From NCBI GenBank assembly GCA_963841715.1, contig CAWJDP010000005.1, positions 1 through 64,000 of the forward strand: a DNA stretch of 64,000 bases, in the 5' to 3' direction. Below are positions 8,945-16,670 of this stretch, one piece after another. Each line of letters starts with the position of its first letter. Position 1 is the first letter of the stretch. The notes under the pieces were generated by a model, which saw only the letters and a list, made by a program, of their open reading frames with translations, did no database searches and had not been told where the DNA came from. The position numbers were made by a program, and so were the translations under genes. Origin of the DNA: DASPWW01 sp963841715 (GTDB lineage Bacteria > Actinomycetota > Thermoleophilia > Solirubrobacterales > 70-9).

Positions 8945-9909
8945 GTGATCGACCCCCTGGAGCGCTGGCGGCAGTACGGGGAGAAGCCCGACTACGCGGG
9001 GCTGCCGAGCTTCAGCGGCATGCCGTACACCGAGGACCCACGCGAGCTGGCCGGGGCCGACGTGGCGATAGTCGGTGCACCGACCGACGACCTCGTCTCG
9101 GATCGCCCTGGGACGCGGTTCGGTCCGCGCGGGATTCGCGCGGCGAGCTGTCCCCCGGCCCCCATCTCGAGGCCGGCGTCGACGGGTTCGCCGAGCTCCG
9201 GGTCGTCGACTACGGCGACGCGCCCGTGCTGCCGAGCGACCCCGGGCGCTCGCACGAGGCGATCGAGGTCACCGTCGGGGAGGTGCTCGACGCCGGGGCG
9301 GTGCCGATCGTCCTCGGCGGCGATCACTCGATCGCCGAGCCCGACATCCGCGCCTGCGCGGCACGCCACGGCGCCGTCGGGCTCGTCCACTTCGACACCC
9401 ACACCGACACCGGAAAGGACGTGTTCGGGGTCGAGGTCTCACACGGAACCCCGATGTACCGCCTCGTCGAGCAGGGTCACGTCTACCCGCGGCGCTACGT
9501 CCAGATCGGGCTCCGCGGCTACTGGCCGGGAGAGGAGGAGTTCGGGTGGCAGGCCGAACGCGGGATCACGAGCCTGTTCATGCACGACGTGCGCGATCTC
9601 GGGATCGAAGCCGTCGTCGACCGCGCGGTCGAGATCGTCGGCGCCGGGCCGACCTTCCTGTCTGTGGATGTCGACGTCCTCGACCCGGCGTTCGCCCCCG
9701 GGACGGGGACGCCGGAGCCGGGTGGGATGACGGCCGCGGACCTGCTGTGGGGCTGCCGCGAGCTCGCCCGGCGCCTCGAGGTCGTCGGGGCCGAGGTCGT
9801 CGAGGTGATCCCGACCGCGGTCGGCTCCGCCGACCCGACCGCCCTCGTCGCCGAGCGGACCGTGCGGGAGATCGTCACCGGGATCGCCGTCCGGCGGCGC
9901 GAGGGCTAG
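8945..9909 (+). pseudogene. Agmatinase/arginase family ureohydrolase, single-base frameshift
   Basis: A ureohydrolase (agmatinase-type, Mn-dependent hydrolysis of guanidino compounds to urea) split between two frames. The first frame gives RPGTRFGPRGIRAAS; after about 9156, in the C/G run of positions 9152-9163, homology continues in the frame one base back, with VDGFAELRVVDYGDAP, then GGDHSIAEPD, HFDTHTDTGKD and SVDVDVLDPAFAPGTGTPE, which contain all usual metal ligands. One missing base at 9155-9157 explains the break. Everything downstream is intact, so this is either a recent inactivation or a sequencing/assembly error in a homopolymer-like run. GTG start at 8945. Confidence 0.85.
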
Positions 9910-9931
9910 TGGCTAACCCGCGCGGCCGCGG

Positions 9932-10939
9932 TCAGCCGATCGCGACCATGCGCTCGATCGGGATCCTGGCGCGCTCGGCGATCTCCGGCGGGACCTTGAC
10001 CTCTACCTTCATCTCCGCGAGCGAATCGCGCAGCTTCGGCAGCGTGATCATCTTCATGTACCTGCACACGGCGCCCGGGTTTGCCGCGAACAGCTCCGCC
10101 TCCGGCGCCGCCTCGTGCATCGGGTAGAGCATCCCGGTCTCGGTCGCGACGATGAACTCGCCGTCGGGCTCGGCGGTCACCTGCTTCAGCATCCCCGAGG
10201 TGGAGAGCATCTTCACGCCCTCGGAGTCGACGTCGCCGGCGGCGACGTACTCCATCGCCTGGGTCGAGCAGCCGCACTCGGGATGGATCAGGAACTCGGC
10301 GTTCGGGTGCTCGGCGCGCCGCGCGGTGATGTCGTCGGGGCGGATCCCGGCATGGACGTGGCACTCGCCGTCCCAGACGTGCATCGGCCGGCCGGTGATC
10401 CGTTCGACGTAGCGGCCGAGCCACATGTCGGGGCCGAAGAGGATCTCGACGTCGTCGCCGTGCTCGCGGCGGATGTGCTCGACGACCGCGACGGCGTTCG
10501 AGGAGGTGCAGCAGTAGTCGGTCTCGGCCTTGACCTCGGCCGACGTGTTGACGTACATGACGACGAGCGCGCCGGTGTGCTTCGCCTTCCATTCGCGCAG
10601 CTGGTCGGCCGTGATCGACTCCGACAGCGAGCAGCCCGCGTCGGGGTCGGGGATCAGCACGGTCTTCTGGGGCGAGAGCACGGACGCGGTCTCGGCCATG
10701 AAGTGGACGCCGCAGAACGCGATCGTCCCGGCGTCGGTGGCGGCGGCCTGGCGCGAGAGCCCGAGCGAGTCGCCCGTGAAGTCGGCGACGTCCTGGATCT
10801 CGGGCACCTGGTAGTTGTGGGCAAGGATCACGGCGTCGCGCTCGGCCGCGAGCGCGCGGACCTCGGCGGACAGCTCGGCGACCTCGGCCGGCGCGAGCGT
10901 CGGGAGTTCCGTTGGCTGAAGTGTGGGGAGCTCCTGCAT
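9932..10939 (-). CDS. nadA: Quinolinate synthase NadA
   Basis: 4Fe-4S enzyme that condenses iminoaspartate with dihydroxyacetone phosphate to quinolinate in de novo NAD synthesis. Motifs are ILAHNYQVPEIQDVADF, the Cys-containing FCGVHFMAETA, TDYCCTSSNA and LIHPECGCSTQAM, covering the three cluster Cys ligands, and VATETGMLY. The ATG at 10939 is preceded by an AAGGAG-like ribosome site and gives 335 residues, the usual length; a longer open frame upstream is not coding. nadC lies 3 kb away at 13.9 kb; nadB was not found in the window. Convergent with the agmatinase gene, 22 bp apart. Confidence 0.95.
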   Translation of the reverse strand: MQELPTLQPTELPTLAPAEVAELSAEVRALAAERDAVILAHNYQVPEIQDVADFTGDSLGLSRQAAATDAGTIAFCGVHFMAETASVLSPQKTVLIPDPDAGCSLSESITADQLREWKAKHTGALVVMYVNTSAEVKAETDYCCTSSNAVAVVEHIRREHGDDVEILFGPDMWLGRYVERITGRPMHVWDGECHVHAGIRPDDITARRAEHPNAEFLIHPECGCSTQAMEYVAAGDVDSEGVKMLSTSGMLKQVTAEPDGEFIVATETGMLYPMHEAAPEAELFAANPGAVCRYMKMITLPKLRDSLAEMKVEVKVPPEIAERARIPIERMVAIG

Positions 10940-11069
10940 CCCTAACTCCTTCCGATGTTCGCCGGCCCGGCTGGCGCTCTTGTGGCCAATCTCGAAACCA
11001 GGCGAATGACTGCATTCCAGTCTACAGCGATGCGCCCGGCGAACTCTGTGACCGCCGTACGCTTGATGC

Positions 11070-11915
11070 GTGCCCGAGCTACCCGAGGTCGAGATCACCG
11101 CGCGGCGCCTGAACACGGCGCTCACGGGCGCCGAGGTGAAATCAGCGCTGGCGCCGGGGATGGTCGCGATGAAGAGCTTCGACCCGCCGCTCGACGCGCT
11201 CGAGGGCCGCGAGATCATCGGCGTGCGACGGATCGGGAAGATGCCGGTGGTCGAGCTCGGCGAGCTCGCGATGCTCGTCCACCTGATGTCGGCGGGGCGG
11301 CTGCAGGTGTTCGAGAAGCGGGCTTCGATGCGCGACCGAGCCTCACGCGTGCTCGTCAGCCTCGCGGACGGGCGTGAGCTGCGATTGCGCGAGTTCGGGA
11401 CCAAGCAGCGCGCGTGGGCGAAGCTGATGGGAGTCGAGGACGTCGAATCCGACGAGATCGTCGAGACGCTCGGGCCCGAGGCGTGGCCGCCGCCCGAGGT
11501 CGAGGAGCTCGCGCGCCTCGTCGACCAGCCCCGCCACCTGCACCCGATGCTCCGCGACCAGCGCGTGATCGCCGGGATCGGTCGCTCGTGGGTCGACGAG
11601 GTGCTGTGGGGCGCGGCGCTCTCCCCGTTCCGCCAGGGCTCCGAGCTGGAGCCGGACGAGGTCGAGCGCCTGCACGGCGCGCTAGCGGTGCTCGGGGAGG
11701 CGATCGACCACTACGAGGAGGCGGTCGGCGACACGGTCCCCGACAAGATGCCGATGCCGCTCCAGGTCCACCGCCGCCAGGGTGAGCCGTGCCCGCGCTG
11801 CGGCGCGACGCTCGCCGCCGTCCACTTCTCCGAACACTTGACGACGTACTGCCCCGACGAGCAGACAGGCGGGCGCGTGCTCAAGGACCGTCGGCTGTCG
11901 CGGCTGCTTAAGTAG
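11070..11915 (+). CDS. Fpg/Nei family DNA glycosylase
   Basis: Base-excision repair glycosylase/AP lyase of the Fpg (MutM) family. The GTG start gives PELPEVE, so Pro2 and Glu3 form the catalytic N-terminus after Met removal, and the conserved Lys is in GKMPVVEL. The helix-two-turn-helix region contains VIAGIGRSWVDEVLW. The C-terminal zinc finger is unusual: CPRC is followed by YCPDEQ, where family members usually have YCPxCQ, so the fourth Cys is replaced by Glu. The catalytic residues are intact, so activity is likely. Substrate preference (8-oxoguanine or oxidised pyrimidine) is not clear. Confidence 0.88.
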   Translation: MPELPEVEITARRLNTALTGAEVKSALAPGMVAMKSFDPPLDALEGREIIGVRRIGKMPVVELGELAMLVHLMSAGRLQVFEKRASMRDRASRVLVSLADGRELRLREFGTKQRAWAKLMGVEDVESDEIVETLGPEAWPPPEVEELARLVDQPRHLHPMLRDQRVIAGIGRSWVDEVLWGAALSPFRQGSELEPDEVERLHGALAVLGEAIDHYEEAVGDTVPDKMPMPLQVHRRQGEPCPRCGATLAAVHFSEHLTTYCPDEQTGGRVLKDRRLSRLLK

Positions 11916-11921
11916 GCGGCC

Positions 11922-12968
11922 CTACTCGACGGTCCATTTGTAGACGGCGGGCATCGGGTCGACGTTGCCGTCGGGGTCGATCGCGCGGACCCGGAACTTG
12001 TGGCGGCCGCGCTTCAGCCTGCGCGTCTTCTCCGGGCTCTCGCACGGCTTGAAGTCCTTGCGGTCGACCTTGCACTCGTACGTCGAGTCGAGCTTGGTCG
12101 AGCTGAACTTGAACTTGCCCCTGCGTTGCGTGCTGTGCTTCGGCGGCTTCCGCTTCAGCTTCGTGTCGGGGTCGATGTCGTCGACCGGCGCCGCACCCTT
12201 CGTGCACGGCACGCGGTTGTCGACGACGAGATTGTCGACGAATGCCGCCGAGTCGTATTGGTGGTCGCCCTGGTCGAAGATCGAGAGGAACAGCTGGTGT
12301 GTTCCGGGCGTGACCGGCGTGGACGCGCGCAGGAGGCGGGTGGCGGCGTCGTAGGTCGTCGTCGTCGCGCGCTCGGGAGCCACGTTCGAGGAGCCGAGTT
12401 GGTCGACCGAGATCGGGCGGTCGCTGCTCGTGACCGCGAAGTCGTTGGGGGCGTTGATCGTCTGGTTTGCCGTCGCCCAGTTCGAGCTGTCGAGCTCGGC
12501 GACGAAGCCGTCGTTGTCGCCGGCGAAGACGAACTCCGGGAACTCCTCCGAGAGGAAGCGGAAGTCGAACGAGAGGCAGCTGTCACCGGAGGGGACCGCG
12601 ACATCGAGCCGAACGATGCTGACGTCGACGTCGGTGTCGCCGCGGACGTGCGGCCCGCCGAGATCGGAGCCGGTGCGATCGCTGTCGTTCGGAAGCTGCG
12701 CGGCGAGCGCGCTGCCGGTCGTCAGCACCGCGAAGTCCGTTCCCTGGCGCGGGAACTTGGTCATCGGCGTCGAGGAGATGCCGAGCGGCTCCGCGGTTCC
12801 GGTCGGGGGGATCGAGACGACGGTGCCGCCCGTGATGTCGCCGCTCGCGTCGATCGCCGAGCCGAGCGCGGGCGCCGAGCGCGTCGTCTCGATCGTCGCG
12901 CTCGCCGGAGCGGCGGCCAAGGCCGCGGCCAGCACCGCGATTACAGCTGTCCCTGCCGCCTTAAACAT
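11922..12968 (-). CDS. Secreted choice-of-anchor L domain protein
   Basis: A 348-residue exported protein. Residues 1-24 are a signal peptide ending in APASA. The body resembles the choice-of-anchor L domain: SCLSFDFRFLSEEFPEF, NDGFVAEL, and a calcium-binding-looking FDQGDHQYDSAAFVDNL segment. The C-terminal 90 residues are Lys/Arg-rich with paired Cys (TYECKVDRKDFKPCESP) and an Ig-like end with RVRAIDPDGNVD, which is common in this group of actinobacteria. It is probably displayed on or released from the cell surface. Binding partner is unknown. It ends 6 bp from the convergent glycosylase gene. Confidence 0.8.
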   Translation of the reverse strand: MFKAAGTAVIAVLAAALAAAPASATIETTRSAPALGSAIDASGDITGGTVVSIPPTGTAEPLGISSTPMTKFPRQGTDFAVLTTGSALAAQLPNDSDRTGSDLGGPHVRGDTDVDVSIVRLDVAVPSGDSCLSFDFRFLSEEFPEFVFAGDNDGFVAELDSSNWATANQTINAPNDFAVTSSDRPISVDQLGSSNVAPERATTTTYDAATRLLRASTPVTPGTHQLFLSIFDQGDHQYDSAAFVDNLVVDNRVPCTKGAAPVDDIDPDTKLKRKPPKHSTQRRGKFKFSSTKLDSTYECKVDRKDFKPCESPEKTRRLKRGRHKFRVRAIDPDGNVDPMPAVYKWTVE

Positions 12969-12996
12969 CTGCGTCAGGGAGACGTTTTAGCAGCGA

Positions 12997-13512
12997 TCAG
13001 CGCCGCGCGATCTGGTTCACGAGCGCCCGCACCACCGTGAGGGGGTGATTGAGCACCGTCGCGACCCGTCCCTGAAGCGAGAGCGGGTCGTGTGCGATCC
13101 CGAGCTGGCGCAGGACCGTGCCGGCGTCGAAGTAGACCCGCTCGCAGACGAGCCGGTCCTCCTCGAAGACGAAGATCGCGCAGAAGCGCATCTCGAACTT
13201 GCGCCCGGTGGGCGGGAGGCCGCGGTAGGAGCCGTCGTGGGTCCCGTAGAGGTTGGCCTCGACGATCACGGCGTCGTCGGTGTGGTGGAGCGCGATCAGC
13301 TCGTTGCGCTGGTCGGGGAACGCCGTCCGCGTCTCGGTGAAGTACGCCATCACCTCCTCGGGCCCGTCGTGAACCTCGCCGGTGGCGATCAGCTCGTAGC
13401 GCGGATGCTCGAACGTCTCCATCGTCGCGTCGAACTCGTGCCGGTTCTCCGACTCCATGTGCTCGATGACGATCGCTTCGCGCTTCGCGCGCAGCTTGTC
13501 GCTTGGGGCCAC
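12997..13512 (-). CDS. SnoaL-like / NTF2-fold protein
   Basis: A 171-residue soluble protein of the SnoaL-like (polyketide cyclase-related, NTF2 fold) family. Visible features are EAIVIEHMESENRHEFDATMETFEHPRYE, VHDGPEEVMAYFTETRTAFPD and RGLPPTGRKFEMRFCAIFVFEEDRL, in the order found in that family. GTG start. These proteins include small-molecule isomerases, cyclases and proteins of unknown role; no polyketide genes are nearby, so a cyclase function should not be assumed. It stands alone between the choice-of-anchor gene and the kinase remnant. Confidence 0.75.
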   Translation of the reverse strand: MAPSDKLRAKREAIVIEHMESENRHEFDATMETFEHPRYELIATGEVHDGPEEVMAYFTETRTAFPDQRNELIALHHTDDAVIVEANLYGTHDGSYRGLPPTGRKFEMRFCAIFVFEEDRLVCERVYFDAGTVLRQLGIAHDPLSLQGRVATVLNHPLTVVRALVNQIARR

Positions 13513-13545
13513 GGAGAGACTCTAGAGGCTCACTCAGGATGAGAT

Positions 13546-13926
13546 TCACCACCTCCGCGACGGTGACGGGAGCCAGATGATCCGCCCACGGCGCCGGCGC
13601 CGACCGCGACCGAGCGCGGCCCGCGCCCGACCGGCGCCGCGCCGCTGACCCGCCTCGCCGGCGTCGTGAACCGGGATCACGTTCGGATGCTCGACCTGCG
13701 CCGCGAGCCGCACCTCGCGCTGGAAGCGGCGGCGGAAGCGCTGGTCGGCGGAGAACTGCGGCGCGATCAGCTTCAGCGCCCGCTCGCGCTCGAGCATCAT
13801 GTTGAGCACGCGATAGACGACGCCCATCCCGCCGCTGCCGATCATCGACTCGATTCGGTGGCCGGCGAACGTCGCCCCGGACTCGAGCGGCTCGCCGGGA
13901 TCGATCGGGATCGTCGGGTCCGTCAT
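13546..13926 (-). pseudogene. Serine/threonine protein kinase, truncated N-terminal fragment
   Basis: The start of a Hanks-type kinase: a glycine-rich loop IGSGGMGVVYRVLN, the Lys of ALKLI, and QREVRLAAQVEHPNVIPVHDAGE, which reaches the alphaC-beta4 region. After about residue 93 homology stops and an Arg/Gly-rich tail follows; the catalytic loop (HRD), DFG and the rest of the kinase are absent from the next kilobase. At 126 residues it cannot be an active kinase. Its ATG overlaps the nadC stop (ATGA), so it was once translated with nadC. Most likely a deletion remnant. Confidence 0.8.
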
Positions 13927-14792
13927 TCGGCGGCCTCGATCAGCATGCTGAGGTCGAGCGCCGGGGCGGAGTGGGTGAGCGCGCCGACGGAGATGAAGTC
14001 GACGCCGGTCGCGGCGACGTCGGCGACGCCTTCGAGCGTGATCCCTCCCGAGGCCTCGAGCGTGGCGAGCGGGCCGTGGGCGCGCGCGGCGTCGTCGCGC
14101 GCAACGACCGCGGGGCGAAGCTCGCCGGGGCTCATGTTGTCGAGCAGGAGCCGGTCGGCGGCGGCGTCGAGCGCCTCGGCGACCTCGCCCGCGTCGCGGC
14201 ACTCGACCTCGATCTCGCGCTCGGGCTCGGCCTCCCGCGCGAGCCGGACCGCGTGGCCGACCCCGCCCGCGACCGCGGCGTGGTTCTCCTTGATCAGCAC
14301 GCCGTCGTAGAGGCCCATGCGGTGGTTGTGGCCCCCGCCCGCGGCGACTGCGGCCTTTTCGAGCGCGCGCAGTCCGGGGGTCGTCTTCCGCGTGTCGAGG
14401 ATCTTCGCCTCGGTTCCCTCGACCGCGGCGACGTAGCGCGCGGTGAGCGTCGCGATCCCCGACAACCGCGCGAGCAGGTTGAGCGCCGTCCGCTCTGCCG
14501 CGAGCAGGGCGCGCGCCGAGCCGACGACTCTCGCGACGTCAGCCGGCACATCCCCGCGCCACTCGCCCTCGGACGCGAGGCGCTCGAACAGGTCGATCTC
14601 CCCGCTCTGACGCAGCGCCTCCTCGACGACGTCGAGTCCGAAGACGACCCCGGGTTGCTTCTGGACGATCCGCGCCCGCGCCCGAGCGTCGGGCGGCACC
14701 GTCGCCGCAGCGGTGATGTCGCCGCCGCCGATGTCCTCGGCGAGCGCCCGGGCGACGAGCTCGCGCACCCCCTCGAGGTCGATCTCAGCCAT
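13923..14792 (-). CDS. nadC: Nicotinate-nucleotide diphosphorylase (carboxylating) NadC
   Basis: Converts quinolinate and phosphoribosyl diphosphate to nicotinate mononucleotide, releasing carbon dioxide; follows NadA in NAD synthesis. The 289-residue protein shows IVQKQPGVVFG, ERTALNLLARLSGIAT, the substrate-binding LDTRKTTPGLR, GGHNHRMGLYDGVLIKENH and IEVECRDAGEV, then LEASGGITLEGV near the end. It overlaps the FIST gene upstream by 8 bases and the kinase fragment downstream by 4, forming a compact minus-strand run. Confidence 0.95.
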   Translation of the reverse strand: MAEIDLEGVRELVARALAEDIGGGDITAAATVPPDARARARIVQKQPGVVFGLDVVEEALRQSGEIDLFERLASEGEWRGDVPADVARVVGSARALLAAERTALNLLARLSGIATLTARYVAAVEGTEAKILDTRKTTPGLRALEKAAVAAGGGHNHRMGLYDGVLIKENHAAVAGGVGHAVRLAREAEPEREIEVECRDAGEVAEALDAAADRLLLDNMSPGELRPAVVARDDAARAHGPLATLEASGGITLEGVADVAATGVDFISVGALTHSAPALDLSMLIEAAE

Positions 14793-15945
14793 CCACCGCC
14801 GGGAACAGCGCCATCGTCGCCGTGAATCCGTGGAGGAAGTTGCGCCCGCCGATCGGACCGATCTCGCCGGCGCAGAAGAACCCGCCTGCGGGGGCGCCGA
14901 GCACGTCCTCGATCGTCAGCACGTCGTGATCCGGGACCGCGAACATGTGCGATCCGCGACCGTTGCAGGTGAATAGCAGCGCCCCGGCGGTCCCCGAGTC
15001 GAGCGGGCCGCCGTGTGCGGCCAGCGCGGCGCGCAGGTCCTCGTCGGCGGAGGCGGCGTCGCGGACGTGGAGCCTCACCGTCTGGCCGATCCTCACAGGC
15101 TCGCCGATCGCGACCGTGCCGGCGCTCGTGTCACCGGAGACGATCGGGCGGACGAGGAAGTCGCCGCGCTCGTATTCGGGGCGGTTCTCGTCGATCACCA
15201 GGCCCAGCATCACGCCCTGGTGCGCGAGGTCGCGCTCGCGCTCCGGCAGCTCCGCGATCACCTCGCTGAGCCGCTCGAGGGCGGGCTTCGATGCGAGCTC
15301 CTCGATCACGTTCTCGCGCGCCGCGGTGATCCGCATCTCCGGCCCGACCGGCGCGGCGCCCTGGGAGACGCAGGGCAGCACCGAGACGCCGGAGAGCTCG
15401 CACGCGACCGCGCCGCCGGCGAGGACGTCACCGTCGCGGAACAGCGTCCCCGCCCCCGCCATCCCGGCGCTCGCGAGCCCGCCGAGCACCGGCAGCCCCG
15501 GGAGCGACTCGTTCAGCCGCCCGAGCAGCGCGTCGGCGGCGAACGTGTACGGGTCGGCGAGGACGACGAGGCAGTCGGCGGCGTCGTCGGACTCGGGCAG
15601 CCCGGAGATCTCGAAGCCCTCCTCGGTCGGCTCGCCGACGACGTGATGGGTGGCGATCCCGGCGCCCGGCATCGAGGCGGCCCAGACGACGGCGCCGGGC
15701 CCCTCCTCGATCTCGCGCCCGGGTCCCACGACCCCGCCGGCACCGCATCCGATCAGGCTCCCCGGCTCGAGCACATCGTGGACCGTCGATAGGACCCACT
15801 TCGCGTGGCCGAGGTGGGAGGCGCCGGCGAACACAAGGCAGAGGTCGCACGGCGCATCGAGCGCCGCCCGCGCCTCGGACGCCGCCTCGGAGAACGCCTC
15901 GACTGGGTCGAAGCTCTCGGAGAGGCCAACCGCGATCCTCGTCAT
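14785..15945 (-). CDS. FIST N- and C-domain protein
   Basis: A 386-residue protein with the FIST sensory architecture: FIST_N with CDLCLVFAGASHLGHAKWVL, LIGCGAGGVVGPGREIEEGPG and LPVLGGLASAGMAGAGTLFRDG, then FIST_C with GVMLGLVIDENRPEYERGDF, LFTCNGRGSHMF and FFCAGEIGPIGGRNFLHGFTATMAL. FIST domains are thought to bind small ligands such as amino acids and are often fused to signalling domains; this one is stand-alone, with no output domain. First gene of the FIST-nadC-kinase fragment run. It starts 68 bp from the divergent TetR gene. Confidence 0.85.
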   Translation of the reverse strand: MTRIAVGLSESFDPVEAFSEAASEARAALDAPCDLCLVFAGASHLGHAKWVLSTVHDVLEPGSLIGCGAGGVVGPGREIEEGPGAVVWAASMPGAGIATHHVVGEPTEEGFEISGLPESDDAADCLVVLADPYTFAADALLGRLNESLPGLPVLGGLASAGMAGAGTLFRDGDVLAGGAVACELSGVSVLPCVSQGAAPVGPEMRITAARENVIEELASKPALERLSEVIAELPERERDLAHQGVMLGLVIDENRPEYERGDFLVRPIVSGDTSAGTVAIGEPVRIGQTVRLHVRDAASADEDLRAALAAHGGPLDSGTAGALLFTCNGRGSHMFAVPDHDVLTIEDVLGAPAGGFFCAGEIGPIGGRNFLHGFTATMALFPAVDG

Positions 15946-15969
15946 GGGCCAACGATACGAGCCGCCCGC

Positions 15970-15975
15970 TTGACA
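15970..15975 (+). promoter_or_regulatory. Possible -35 element (TTGACA) ahead of the TetR gene
   Basis: A consensus TTGACA lies 44 bases before the TetR start codon, in the 68-bp gap to the divergent FIST gene. A good -10 partner is not visible at 16-18 bases (ATTTCC at best), so this is only a candidate. It would place the start of transcription just before or within the palindrome at 16005-16022. Confidence 0.3.
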
Positions 15976-16004
15976 TCGGCCCCTCGCATGTGATTTCCTC
16001 CTGA

Positions 16005-16022
16005 CTTAGTCATATGACTAAG
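16005..16022. promoter_or_regulatory. Perfect 18-bp palindrome overlapping the TetR start codon
   Basis: CTTAGTCATATGACTAAG reads the same on both strands with no spacer and is centred on the ATG of the TetR gene (16014). TetR-family proteins bind such palindromes as two dimers or one, usually next to their own promoter, so this is the likely autoregulatory operator. No purine-rich ribosome-binding site is seen before the ATG, so the mRNA may be leaderless or nearly so. The location would let the repressor block its own operon directly. Confidence 0.7.
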
Positions 16023-16670
16023 ACGACTGACCAGGCCAAAGCGAACCCCGCCAACGGACGGCCCGCGCGCTCCGAGCGCGAGGCCGAGAGCCGCGAGGCG
16101 ATCAAGGGACGGTTCCTCGACGCCGCCGAGCGCCTGCTGATCGACGAAGGCTACGCCGCGATCACCACCCGGCGGGTGGCCGTTGAGGCGGGCGCCAACC
16201 ACGGCCTCGTCCACTACTACTTCGGCTCGATGGACGAGCTGCTTGCTCGGGTGCTCGAGCGCTTCACCGAGCGGCTCGTCGAGCGCCAGCGGGCGATGTA
16301 CTCGGCCGACGTGCCGTTCCTCGAGAAGTGGGAGGCCGCGTGGCGCTTCCAGGAGGAGGACCTCGAGGCCGGCTACCCCAAGATCTGGCTCGAGCTCCAG
16401 GCGGCGTCATGGAACCGTCCCGACCTCCGCGACCGGGTCGCCCGCGTCAATGCGGAGTGGCGGGCCGTTCTCACCGAGGCGTTCTCGAACGCCGCGCGCG
16501 AGTACGGCCTCGACCGCAGGCAGTTCCCGGTCGAGGCGCTGGTCTCGCTGATGATGACCTTCGGGCAGGGATACGCGCTCGAGCGCCTCGTCGGGATCGA
16601 CCAGGGCCACCGGGCCCTGCTTGCGTGGATCGGCAAATGGCTTAAGAATCTGGAGAGGGGAGCGAAGTGA
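16014..16670 (+). CDS. TetR/AcrR family transcriptional regulator
   Basis: A 218-residue regulator. The N-terminal helix-turn-helix spans about residues 25-75, with RFLDAAERLLIDEGYAAITT, RRVAVEAGANHGLVHYYFGS. The C-terminal ligand-binding half starts with DELLARVLERFTERLVERQRA and ends near the final KNLERGAK; a Trp-rich ligand area (KWEAAWRFQEED, IWLELQAASWN) suggests a bulky hydrophobic effector. Its stop overlaps the GTG of the hydrolase-glycosyltransferase gene (GTGA), so the two form one operon, and it probably controls that operon through the palindrome over its start codon. Confidence 0.88.
   Translation: MTKTTDQAKANPANGRPARSEREAESREAIKGRFLDAAERLLIDEGYAAITTRRVAVEAGANHGLVHYYFGSMDELLARVLERFTERLVERQRAMYSADVPFLEKWEAAWRFQEEDLEAGYPKIWLELQAASWNRPDLRDRVARVNAEWRAVLTEAFSNAAREYGLDRRQFPVEALVSLMMTFGQGYALERLVGIDQGHRALLAWIGKWLKNLERGAK

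Noticed and set aside
13546..13926. Functional mini-kinase
   Set aside because: No catalytic loop or DFG motif anywhere in the reading.
16025..16036. GACTGACCAGG at the TetR gene start, partly matching the beta-oxidation operator
   Set aside because: Matches only the core 8-9 bases, is inside codons and lacks the second arm, so treated as chance.
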